The notes beneath the pieces were generated by a model that saw only the letters and a program-made list of their open reading frames with translations, did not search any database and was not told the DNA's origin. A stretch of DNA of 28,790 bases from JAWWPY01 sp964412845. Its GTDB lineage: Bacteria; Actinomycetota; Actinomycetes; Streptosporangiales; Streptosporangiaceae. Positions 22,377-28,790 of this stretch are shown here, one piece after another. The stretch lies in NCBI GenBank assembly GCA_964412845.1, contig CAYPQM010000087.1, positions 1 through 28,790 of the forward strand. Reading direction: 5' to 3'. The translations under genes were made by a program, and so were the position numbers. The number at the start of each line of letters is the position of its first letter. The first letter of the stretch is position 1.

Positions 22377-22515
22377 GTCCTCGTCAGATAGCCCGGGCCA
22401 CGACGTAGCCAGGCCGCCGCGAGGCCCGGACCAGGGCCGCCACACGTCACCTGCTCTCGTAGCACTGTCCGCAGGACGGCATTTCATGCGGGCTGGCCAC
22501 TGCTCAGGTGCTGGT

Positions 22516-22544
22516 TTGACTGGGACCGGCGGCTCGTTGATAAT
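22516..22544 (+). promoter_or_regulatory. Strong sigma-A-like promoter
   Basis: TTGACT (22516-22521), 17-base spacer, GATAAT (22539-22544): five of six consensus bases in each box. The start point would be near 22551, about 75 nt before the ATG at 22625. Confidence 0.68.
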
Positions 22545-22596
22545 TTCAGCGCGCAGATTGCGCTCCCCGGGACGTAGCCCAGCAGCGTGGCTACCT

Positions 22597-22612
22597 CTGT
22601 CACTCGTGACAG
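22597..22612 (+). promoter_or_regulatory. Perfect palindrome touching the ribosome site of the 22625 gene
   Basis: CTGTCAC-TC-GTGACAG, 7-bp arms, ends one base before TAGGAG. With a two-base gap it is more likely a DNA operator for a dimeric repressor than an RNA hairpin. It lies downstream of the 22516 promoter. Confidence 0.5.
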
Positions 22613-22624
22613 TAGGAGTCAGCC

Positions 22625-23062
22625 ATGCTTCAAGATGAAGCGGATCGCGTTCCAGCAGCCGATGGCGCGGAGCGCCCGCCCGCCGTCGACGCGGACCAGA
22701 TTCCCGACCTTGACGTCGTGGATAACGCGCGCTCCCGGCTGGCCACCCGCTATCCAGCAGGCGATGAGCGACACCGCTGGGAAACACTTGCTCTCCCGAT
22801 GGAGGATGTCCGGGCGCTCAGCGCAGTGATCCACGCGGCCCGCGGTGGACCCGGCTGTCCCGTCCACGCGCTTGATGTCGGCGCAAGCCTCGTCCTGCTC
22901 CGCAATCTGCGGCTCTATCTCGACCGGCTCGAGGCCGACCTGCTGGACGGGGCCCAGCAGGTCGACCTGAGCTGGGATCTGATCGCCGCGATCATCGGCA
23001 TTCCGCGTGCGGAGGCGCAGAATCGTCATAGGGCCCTGCGGGCGCGACCGGATCCCCAGTAG
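22625..23062 (+). CDS. Small protein with HTH-like C-terminus, function unknown
   Basis: 145 aa, ATG 22625 with TAGGAG 7 nt upstream. The first 50 residues are acidic and probably disordered. Residues 85-110 form a helix (GASLVLLRNLRLYLDRLEADLL) and residues 116-138 (SWDLIAAIIGIPRAEAQNRHRAL) resemble the sigma-like HTH found in small actinobacterial proteins (W-x-x-I-A-x-x-x-G-[VI]-[SP]-R-x-x-A-x-x-R). It is probably a nucleic-acid-binding accessory protein. It is followed after 54 nt by the GAF-ANTAR gene and shares its strong promoter. No named family was recognised. Confidence 0.72.
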   Translation: MLQDEADRVPAADGAERPPAVDADQIPDLDVVDNARSRLATRYPAGDERHRWETLALPMEDVRALSAVIHAARGGPGCPVHALDVGASLVLLRNLRLYLDRLEADLLDGAQQVDLSWDLIAAIIGIPRAEAQNRHRALRARPDPQ

Positions 23063-23116
23063 CAGCCATGACGGGGCCCATGACAGCCAGGCCACTCGAA
23101 CAGGGAGGCGGCACGG

Positions 23117-23869
23117 GTGATTCACGACAGACCACCGATGTCCGGCGAACGGTACGAGGGTCTCGTCGAGTCACTCACCGAGTTGGCCTTGACGCTGACT
23201 AAGGACGAGTCGGTCCGCGACACCCTGCGGAGCATCCTCGCGCTCGCGCTCCGTGCGATCCCGGGGTGCCATGCCGCGAGCGTCACGGTGCTCGACGACA
23301 AGGGCCGGCCAAGCACCGTCGTGGCCACCGACGAGAAGACGGAGGAACTGGACCGCCGTCAGTACCTGCTGCAGGACGGTCCGTGCTTGGACGCCGCCCG
23401 GCGCCAGCAGGTCAACCACTGGAGCCTCAGCGAAGCGGAACAACGGTGGCCGGAGTTCACCGAGATGGCCGAGCAGATGGGGCTGCGCAGTTACCTCGCG
23501 GCCGGCCTTGGCATCGAGGGACGCCCGCTCGGCGCGCTCAACCTGTCCAGCCACGACGTCGACGGTTTCGATCGGCTGGACGAAGGGCTCGTCTCCCTGT
23601 TCACCGCACCGGCCGCGGCCGCCATCGTGGTGATGACCCGCTACGCGGAAGCCCGCGACCTGGCTGCCCAGCTCGAAGAGGCGCTGGGCTCGCGGGCGGT
23701 CATCGATCAGGCCATCGGCATCATCATGGCCGAGTCGCACTGCGATGCCACCCAGGCCTTCGCGGTGCTCAGCCGGGCTTCGAACAACCGCAGCATGAAG
23801 CTGCGCGACCTGGCCGCCGAGATCGTCACCCGGGTCGGCGGGCGGCCGTCGGCCGACCCGGCGAGCTGA
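23117..23869 (+). CDS. GAF-ANTAR response regulator, RNA-binding antiterminator
   Basis: 250 aa, GTG 23117 with GGGAGG about 9-10 nt upstream; ATG 23138 is an alternative. The GAF sensor domain covers about residues 15-180 (AIPGCHAASVTVLDDKGRPSTVVATDE, LLQDGPCLDAARR, YLAAGLGIEGRPLGALNLSSHDVDGF). The ANTAR domain covers 188-240 (LEEALGSRAVIDQAIGIIMAESHCDATQAFAVLSRASNNRSMKLRDLAAEIV). ANTAR proteins bind paired hexaloop RNA stems and prevent termination; GAF-ANTAR proteins are common in actinomycetes and respond to small ligands or redox. It is the last gene of the signalling block. No paired hexaloop target was identified in the window. Confidence 0.93.
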   Translation: MIHDRPPMSGERYEGLVESLTELALTLTKDESVRDTLRSILALALRAIPGCHAASVTVLDDKGRPSTVVATDEKTEELDRRQYLLQDGPCLDAARRQQVNHWSLSEAEQRWPEFTEMAEQMGLRSYLAAGLGIEGRPLGALNLSSHDVDGFDRLDEGLVSLFTAPAAAAIVVMTRYAEARDLAAQLEEALGSRAVIDQAIGIIMAESHCDATQAFAVLSRASNNRSMKLRDLAAEIVTRVGGRPSADPAS

Positions 23870-23879
23870 CCAGCATCGA

Positions 23880-25241
23880 TCACGCCATCCGGTCAAGGAT
23901 CTCGCGGACCAGGCCCATCGGCGTGTGCGGGTGCAGGAACGCGAATCTGGCAATCGTCTCGCCTTCCCACGCCGTGGGCGGGATGAACGCCACCTGATCC
24001 GTCAGCAGCTGGCCGGCCCACCCGGTGTACATCTCGGGGGTCCAGCCACGACGGCGGAACAGCACCACGGACAGGTCAGGCTCCCGGATCAGTTCCAGGT
24101 AATCGCGCGTCCTGATCTCCGCAGCGGTTTCCCGGGCCAGGGTGATCCCCGCCTCGATCGCCTCGGTATAGGCGTGCACGCCGTGCACCGCCAGCGAGAA
24201 CCACAACGGCAGCCCGCGGGCCCGCCTGGTCAGGTGGTAGGCGTAGTCGGTCGGATTCCACTGCGCCTGGTCACCGTGGATGACATCCAGATAGGAGGCA
24301 TCCTGCGTGTGCACCGACCGGGCGAGCGACGGATCACGGTAGATCAGCGCGGCACAGTCGAAGGGGGCGAACAGCCACTTGTGCGGGTCCAGGATGAACG
24401 AATCGGCGTGCTCGATGCCGTCGAACGCGCGCCGCACGGTGGGCGCGAACAACCCGGCCCCGCCGTACGCGCCGTCCACGTGGAACCACACGCCCAGCTC
24501 ACCCGCCACCTCGGCGGCACCCGCCAGGTCGTCCACAATGCCCGCATTGGTGGTGCCCGACGTCGCGACCACCGCGGCGAGTGACGACGGGTCGCCGTCC
24601 GCGTCGATGGCGGCCCGGAGCGCGGCGCCGGTGACCCGGTGATCAGCGGCGGGCACGGTGAGCGGGTCCATTTCCAGGATCCGCAGGGTATTGATGATCG
24701 ACGAATGGGCGTCCGCGCCAACAGCAACCCGCCAGCGACGGCTGGCGGCGGCGCTCCCCGCCCGGCGCTTGGCCACTTCCCTGGCGACGACCAGCGCCGA
24801 CAGGTTCGCGGCTGAGCCGCCCGAGACGAAGCAGCCGCCCGCGGACGCGGGGAGCCCGGCGCGGTCAGCGATCAGGCGCAGCACCTGGTTCTCGGCATGG
24901 ATGGCCCCCGCGGCCTCCAGCCAGGAAATCCCCTGGATCGAGGCGCAGGAGACCAGCATGTCGAACAGCAGCGACGCTTTCGTCGGCGCGGCCGGGATGA
25001 AGCCGAGGAAGCGCGGGCTGTCCGCGGAGATCACGGCCGGTGCCATCACCGATGTGTACACGCCCAGGATCTGGTCCGCGTTGTGCGGATCATCGGCCAG
25101 CAGGCCGCTGAGCGCTTCATGCAGCTCGGCCGGATCCCGCGGAGCGCCGTCCAGCGGGACCGGGTCCAGCCGCAGCCGGTTCTCCGCGTAGGCCAGCACG
25201 GACCGGATCATCTGTTCGGTTACTGCGTCAACGCGATGCAT
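23880..25241 (-). CDS. PLP-dependent group II amino-acid decarboxylase (aromatic type)
   Basis: 453 aa. ATG 25241 is preferred over 25277 because the earlier start adds a short unlike stretch. It is a fold-type I decarboxylase: SPRFLGFIPAAPTKASLLFDML, GCFVSGGSAANLSALVVAR, DAHSS with the ring-stacking His179, HVDGAYGG with Asp256, and the PLP Schiff-base lysine in DPHKWLF (Lys288). Relatives decarboxylate Trp, Tyr, Phe, Dopa or glutamate; length and the SWLEAAGA stretch suggest the aromatic branch. There is no ribosome site, but TACGTT stands 6 nt before the ATG, as in leaderless genes. It diverges from a copper amine oxidase that could oxidise its amine product. Confidence 0.92.
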   Translation of the reverse strand: MHRVDAVTEQMIRSVLAYAENRLRLDPVPLDGAPRDPAELHEALSGLLADDPHNADQILGVYTSVMAPAVISADSPRFLGFIPAAPTKASLLFDMLVSCASIQGISWLEAAGAIHAENQVLRLIADRAGLPASAGGCFVSGGSAANLSALVVAREVAKRRAGSAAASRRWRVAVGADAHSSIINTLRILEMDPLTVPAADHRVTGAALRAAIDADGDPSSLAAVVATSGTTNAGIVDDLAGAAEVAGELGVWFHVDGAYGGAGLFAPTVRRAFDGIEHADSFILDPHKWLFAPFDCAALIYRDPSLARSVHTQDASYLDVIHGDQAQWNPTDYAYHLTRRARGLPLWFSLAVHGVHAYTEAIEAGITLARETAAEIRTRDYLELIREPDLSVVLFRRRGWTPEMYTGWAGQLLTDQVAFIPPTAWEGETIARFAFLHPHTPMGLVREILDRMA

Positions 25242-25247
25242 GGCCGG

Positions 25248-25277
25248 AACGTAGATCGCCCGCGGGCCGCAGCGCAA
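25248..25277 (-). promoter_or_regulatory. Candidate leaderless promoter of the decarboxylase gene
   Basis: On the minus strand TTGCGC is followed after 18 bases by TACGTT, which ends 6 nt before the ATG at 25241. A start at or near the A of the ATG would make a leaderless mRNA, matching the lack of a ribosome site. Confidence 0.35.
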
Positions 25278-25429
25278 ACAGCGCGGCCGGTGTGTCCCTG
25301 GCCCTCGCGGCCCGGGCGGCCCGGCCGATCGGGTTCCCGCTGGCTGCCCGCGGCGCAGGCACGCGTGCTGAGGCAGTGGCCGGGGTAGTCACGTTAGGTC
25401 AGGTGAGTATGGGTTTCGACTGACTGGAC

Positions 25430-27319
25430 GTGCCCGTGGACGCACTTGGTCATCCGCTTGACCCGCTGACCGCTGAGGAGTTCCGGCAGGTCGCGTCGCT
25501 GCTCCGGCGGGACCGGGAGGTCGGGCCGCGGTGGCGGTTCGCCTCGATCGAGCTCCAGGAGCCGGCCAAGGACGCGGCCGGGCCGGACGGCCGGGCGGCG
25601 CTCGTCACCTGCTGGAACACCAGCGACGGCCAGGCGTACCGGGCGGTGGTGTCGCTGACCGCCGGCGCGGTGACCAGCTGGCAGCACCTGCCCGGTCAGC
25701 AGCCGAATATGACAGTGGATGAATGGCACGAATGTGACGAAATGCTGCGTGGTCATCCGCTGCTGGCCGCGGCGCTCGCCCGGCGCGGGATCACTGATCA
25801 CTCCCGCGTGGTGACCGACCTCTGGGCCTACGGCGCCGCGCTGGTTCCGCCGCGCTACCGCGGCCTGCGGCTGGGCTGGGCGGACGTGTGGTACCGCGGC
25901 AGCGAGCAGGGCAACCCGTACGCACATCACCTCAGCGGGCTGCATCCGGTCGTGGACCTCAACCGGATGACGCTGCTGGAGATCGAGGACAGCGGGGCCG
26001 CTGGCGACCTGCCTGAGGTCATGGGCGAGTACCTGCCCACGCTCATCCCGGCCCCGCTGCGCGAGGTGCGGCCGCTGCACATCAGCCAGCCGGAAGGTCC
26101 CTCGTTCACCCTCGACGGCCGGCTGCTGTCCTGGCAGAACTGGCAGCTGCGGCTGGGCTTCAACTACCGGGAAGGGCTGGTCCTGCACACCGTCGGGTTC
26201 CGCGACGCGGGGCGGCTGCGGCCGGTCGCGCACCGGCTCTCGTTCGCGGAGATGGTCGTGCCCTACCGGGATCCGACCACCGATCACTACCGCCGGACCG
26301 CGTTCGACATCGGCGAGTGGGGGCTGGGCTTCATGACCACGTCGCTCGAACGTGGCTGCGACTGCCTGGGCGAGATCAGCTACCTCGACGCGGTGGTGCA
26401 CGACTCGACCGGGGAGCCGCGGGTCATCCCGCACGCCATCTGCATCCATGAGGAGGACAACGGAATCGGCTGGAAGCACGTGGATCACGAGTTCGGCGCG
26501 GAAGTGCGCCGCGCGCGGCGGCTGGTCGTGTCGTTCCACGTCACCGTCGCGAACTACGAGTACCTCGTCTACTGGCGGTTCTACCAGGACGGCAACATCG
26601 AGTGTGAGGTGCGCGCCACCGGGATCATGGTGACCTCCAGCTTCGCCGGCGGCGGCCAGCCACCGTACGGCACGCTCGTGGACCGGCGGACCTACGCGCC
26701 GTTCCATCAGCACTTCATCGTGGCCCGGCTGGATCTCGACGTGGACGGCCCGGCCAACACGGTCTACGCGTCCGAATCGCAGCCGTGCCCGGTCAGTGCG
26801 GACGATCCGTACGGGCTCGGCCTGGTGATCCGCGAGACGCCGCTGCGCACCGAGGCGGACGGCAGGCAGGACTACGACTGGCCCAGCCAGCGGGGCTGGA
26901 AGGTCGTCAACGATCACGTCAGGAACTCGCTCGGCACCCCGGTCGGCTACAAGCTGGTCCCCGGCGGCTCCTTCCCGCCGCTGCTGGACCACTCCTCCCC
27001 GGTACTGCGCCGCGCCGAGGTGATCAAGCACACGCTCTGGGTCACGCCGTACCGCCAGGACGAACGATGGCCGTGCGGCGATTTCCCGACCCTCAGCGAG
27101 CAGGACTCCGGCCTGCCGGTCTGGACCGCGCAGGACCGCCCGATCGAGGACACCGACGTGGTGCTCTGGTACGTGTTCGGCATCCACCACGTCACCCGCC
27201 CGGAGGACTGGCCGGTCATGCCGGTCGACACGGTCTCGTTCTGGCTCAAGCCGTTCGGGTTCTTCGACCGCAATCCCGCCCTGGACGTGCCGCCGGACCA
27301 GCGGGGGTGTCCCGGCTAG
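25430..27319 (+). CDS. Copper amine oxidase (primary-amine oxidase, TPQ-dependent)
   Basis: 629 aa, typical length. It oxidises primary amines such as tyramine, phenylethylamine or tryptamine to aldehydes with ammonia and peroxide. The topaquinone precursor Tyr376 is in N-Y-E-Y (375-378), the catalytic base Asp293 in AFDIGEWGLG, copper ligands His426 and His428 in HQHF, and the third copper His at 586/587 in IHHVTRPEDWPVMPVD; the C-terminus FGFFDRNPALDVPP is classic. GTG 25430 is the first start after an in-frame TGA and has only a weak ribosome site. There is no signal peptide, so it acts in the cytosol. It diverges from the decarboxylase gene (188 bp) and converges on the MFS gene. Confidence 0.95.
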   Translation: MPVDALGHPLDPLTAEEFRQVASLLRRDREVGPRWRFASIELQEPAKDAAGPDGRAALVTCWNTSDGQAYRAVVSLTAGAVTSWQHLPGQQPNMTVDEWHECDEMLRGHPLLAAALARRGITDHSRVVTDLWAYGAALVPPRYRGLRLGWADVWYRGSEQGNPYAHHLSGLHPVVDLNRMTLLEIEDSGAAGDLPEVMGEYLPTLIPAPLREVRPLHISQPEGPSFTLDGRLLSWQNWQLRLGFNYREGLVLHTVGFRDAGRLRPVAHRLSFAEMVVPYRDPTTDHYRRTAFDIGEWGLGFMTTSLERGCDCLGEISYLDAVVHDSTGEPRVIPHAICIHEEDNGIGWKHVDHEFGAEVRRARRLVVSFHVTVANYEYLVYWRFYQDGNIECEVRATGIMVTSSFAGGGQPPYGTLVDRRTYAPFHQHFIVARLDLDVDGPANTVYASESQPCPVSADDPYGLGLVIRETPLRTEADGRQDYDWPSQRGWKVVNDHVRNSLGTPVGYKLVPGGSFPPLLDHSSPVLRRAEVIKHTLWVTPYRQDERWPCGDFPTLSEQDSGLPVWTAQDRPIEDTDVVLWYVFGIHHVTRPEDWPVMPVDTVSFWLKPFGFFDRNPALDVPPDQRGCPG

Positions 27320-27334
27320 CCATCCCAAGGGGAT

Positions 27335-28519
27335 CTAACCGGTGGCCCGGCGGCCCTTTCGCCGGAGCACCGCGAGTGTCGCCAGGCAGGCGGCGGCGAG
27401 CAGGGAGTACGGGACCAGATCCGAGGTCGCCTGGGCCAGTGCCCCGCTCCCGGCCGAGGCGACCGTCTGGCCGGTCGCCCAGGCGAGATTCACCAGCCCG
27501 AACGCGATGCCCTGATTCAGCTGCAGGTGGTCCGCGCCCGCGCTCAGCAATGCCGTGGCCGGCGCGAAAAGAGTGCCGTACGCGGGCATCCCCACGATCA
27601 GCAGGCCCACCAGCCACGGCGCCGGCTCCAGCACCGCGGCCAGCAGGCTGACCGCCACTGCCGCGCACAGCGAGATCTGAATGGGGGTGCGGGCGCCCCG
27701 GCGGTCCGCCAACCGGCCCGCCAGGGGCGAGAGGCCAGATTCGATCGCCGCGGACGCCAGGAAGGTAGCCCCGATGATCAGCGCCGACGCACCGAGATGG
27801 CTGAGCCGCAGCGGCGCGAGGACATCCACCACCCCGAAAGCCAGGCCGGCCAGCATCGTCAGCCACAGGCCGGCCGCCACCTGCCGGTTGCGCAGCGCGG
27901 GCCACGCGGCCCGGAGCCGCTGCGGATCCGCACCCTCCGGTCGCGGCACGAGGAAGGCCACGGCCATCAGGCCAACCCCGGCCACGGCCGCCGCAGCGAA
28001 AGCCGGCCCGGTTCCCACCTGATCGGCGACTGCCCCCACCACCGGCCCGAACAGCGCCCCGCCGACCGCGGCGCCGAGGGCCGTGCCCAGCAGCTCGCCG
28101 CGCCGCTGCGGCGGCGCGGCGGTCGCCAGCCAGGCCAGGCCCGCGGTCCAGGTACATGCCCCGGCCAGGCCCTGTACGAAGCGCGCGGCATCGAGGATGC
28201 CAGCGGCGGAGGCCCAGCCGAAGACGAAGGTTGACACGCTCATCAGGGCCAGCCCGAGCAGCGCCACCCGCCGGGCCCCCAGCCGGGAGGTCAGCGACCC
28301 GCCGGGGAGCGCGCCGACCAGGGTGCCCAGCGGGTAGGCGGCGACCAGGATCCCGGCCCCCGACTTCGACAAGCCGGCCACCTGCGTGTAGTGCGGCAGC
28401 AGTGGGGTCAGCGCGGTGAAGAACATCGTATCGACCAGGACCAGTGCGCAGACGAAGACCAGCAGCACCCGGACCGGCCGGGTCAGCCGATCCGGTGCCC
28501 GGCCCGCGTCAACCCGCAT
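27335..28519 (-). CDS. MFS transporter, 12-helix drug/metabolite exporter type
   Basis: 394 aa, ATG 28519. About twelve hydrophobic segments are visible. The motif-A-like loop GGSLTSRLGARRVALLG lies near residues 73-89, and a second, weaker copy in the C-half (GRLADRRGARTPIQI) comes near 265-279. VQGLAGACTWTAGLAWLATAAPPQRRGELLGTALG is typical of proton-driven exporters of the DHA type. It sits in the cytoplasmic membrane; the substrate is unknown. It converges on the amine oxidase gene with only 15 bp between stops, and no terminator is visible there. Confidence 0.9.
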   Translation of the reverse strand: MRVDAGRAPDRLTRPVRVLLVFVCALVLVDTMFFTALTPLLPHYTQVAGLSKSGAGILVAAYPLGTLVGALPGGSLTSRLGARRVALLGLALMSVSTFVFGWASAAGILDAARFVQGLAGACTWTAGLAWLATAAPPQRRGELLGTALGAAVGGALFGPVVGAVADQVGTGPAFAAAAVAGVGLMAVAFLVPRPEGADPQRLRAAWPALRNRQVAAGLWLTMLAGLAFGVVDVLAPLRLSHLGASALIIGATFLASAAIESGLSPLAGRLADRRGARTPIQISLCAAVAVSLLAAVLEPAPWLVGLLIVGMPAYGTLFAPATALLSAGADHLQLNQGIAFGLVNLAWATGQTVASAGSGALAQATSDLVPYSLLAAACLATLAVLRRKGRRATG

Positions 28520-28565
28520 GAACCGCCCATCTGTCTCGCCGGGCTACCTCGCCAGCGCGACATTA

Positions 28566-28592
28566 CGGCAGCCAGCAGGGCCAACGCTGCCG
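28566..28592. terminator. Hairpin between the CBM2 gene and the MFS gene
   Basis: CGGCAGC (28566-28572) and GCTGCCG (28586-28592) enclose a 13-nt loop, about 70 bp after the stop of the minus-strand CBM2 gene. It may end that transcript before the MFS gene on the same strand. On the plus side a GTTTTC follows, which is of no use to a minus-strand gene. Confidence 0.35.
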
Positions 28593-28661
28593 GTTTTCAG
28601 CCCGGGCACGGCATTAGCGCGCTCTGTCACAGTAGCGGGCGCCTGGTGGGCGGCGGCCAGG

Positions 28662-28790
28662 TCAACCTCCGGAACAGGTCACGGTGGCCGGGGCGCTGCC
28701 GCCGGTGATGGCGGCGAGGAAGCCGAATGTCGTGGACCCGCCCGGCGGCAGGCTGCCGTTCCAGCTCAGGTTCACGGCCGTGCCGGTCAC
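28662..28790 (-). CDS. C-terminal end of a protein with a CBM2-type carbohydrate-binding module, partial
   Basis: The minus strand is open from the window edge through 42 codons to TGA at 28662. The sequence contains NLSWNGSLPPGGSTTFGFLAAI and ends ATVTCSGG, matching the last strands of family 2 cellulose/chitin-binding modules (W-N-G-x-[IL]-x-P-G-x-[ST]-x-x-F-G-F and the closing Cys). Such modules end secreted glycoside hydrolases or polysaccharide oxidases. The catalytic part lies outside the window. Confidence 0.78.
   Translation of the reverse strand: MTGTAVNLSWNGSLPPGGSTTFGFLAAITGGSAPATVTCSGG

Noticed and set aside
25394..27328. 644-codon open frame on the minus strand
   Set aside because: It is the antisense shadow of the copper amine oxidase gene, which has all its catalytic residues; the reverse product matches no family.

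Overview
The window is high-GC DNA with tightly packed genes, GTG starts and strong purine-rich ribosome sites. It carries families typical of Actinomycetota: a DUF5753/DUF397 regulator set, RsbW-like ATPases, GAF-ANTAR, GlxA/AraC, a FadR-type GntR and a CBM2 tail. A filamentous soil actinomycete is the best guess; the genus cannot be read from the sequence. No rRNA, tRNA, CRISPR array or insertion sequence was seen.

Layout. 1-1754: a WhiJ/Scr1-type regulatory locus, with an XRE-DUF5753 regulator running off the edge, a divergent RsbW-like ATPase, a small conserved protein and a DUF397 gene that has lost its start. 1882-2556: a five-helix membrane protein. 2870-4413: a compact, unusual Rho factor with a long leader. 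4258-7838: a nitrate/sulfonate/taurine-type ABC importer (lipoprotein, two permeases, ATPase), whose ATPase gene runs 156 bp antisense into rho. 8025-8978: a nitronate-monooxygenase-like flavoprotein. 9178-10317: a secreted three-repeat protein, followed by a 19-bp hairpin. 10421-11810: a GlxA-type regulator divergent from a small ABM-fold protein. 11965-13776: a small unknown gene divergent from gnd.

13808-20123 is a catabolic regulon. On the minus strand run a FadR-type regulator, an enoyl-CoA hydratase, a CaiB-type CoA-transferase, a solute-binding-like protein without signal peptide, a residual SDR-like tail and a DUF4432 sugar-epimerase-like protein. Divergent from it is a fumarylacetoacetase-fold dehydratase resembling 2-keto-3-deoxy-sugar-acid dehydratases. 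Two FadR-type operator-like palindromes, 21 bp apart, sit exactly between two back-to-back promoters, so both arms are probably controlled together. The operon carries lesions: an in-frame TAG inside the CoA-transferase, another inside the DUF4432 gene, and the SDR remnant. TAG ends other genes normally here, so decay, or less likely local readthrough, is suggested.

20128-23869 is a stress-signalling block: a MEDS-ATPase protein whose ribosome site lies inside the end of the dehydratase gene, a STAS protein lacking the phosphorylatable serine, a MarR regulator, a small HTH-like protein behind a strong promoter, and a GAF-ANTAR antiterminator. 23880-27319 holds a PLP decarboxylase divergent from a copper amine oxidase, which together could turn an amino acid into amine and then aldehyde. 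An MFS exporter and the C-terminal end of a CBM2 protein close the window.
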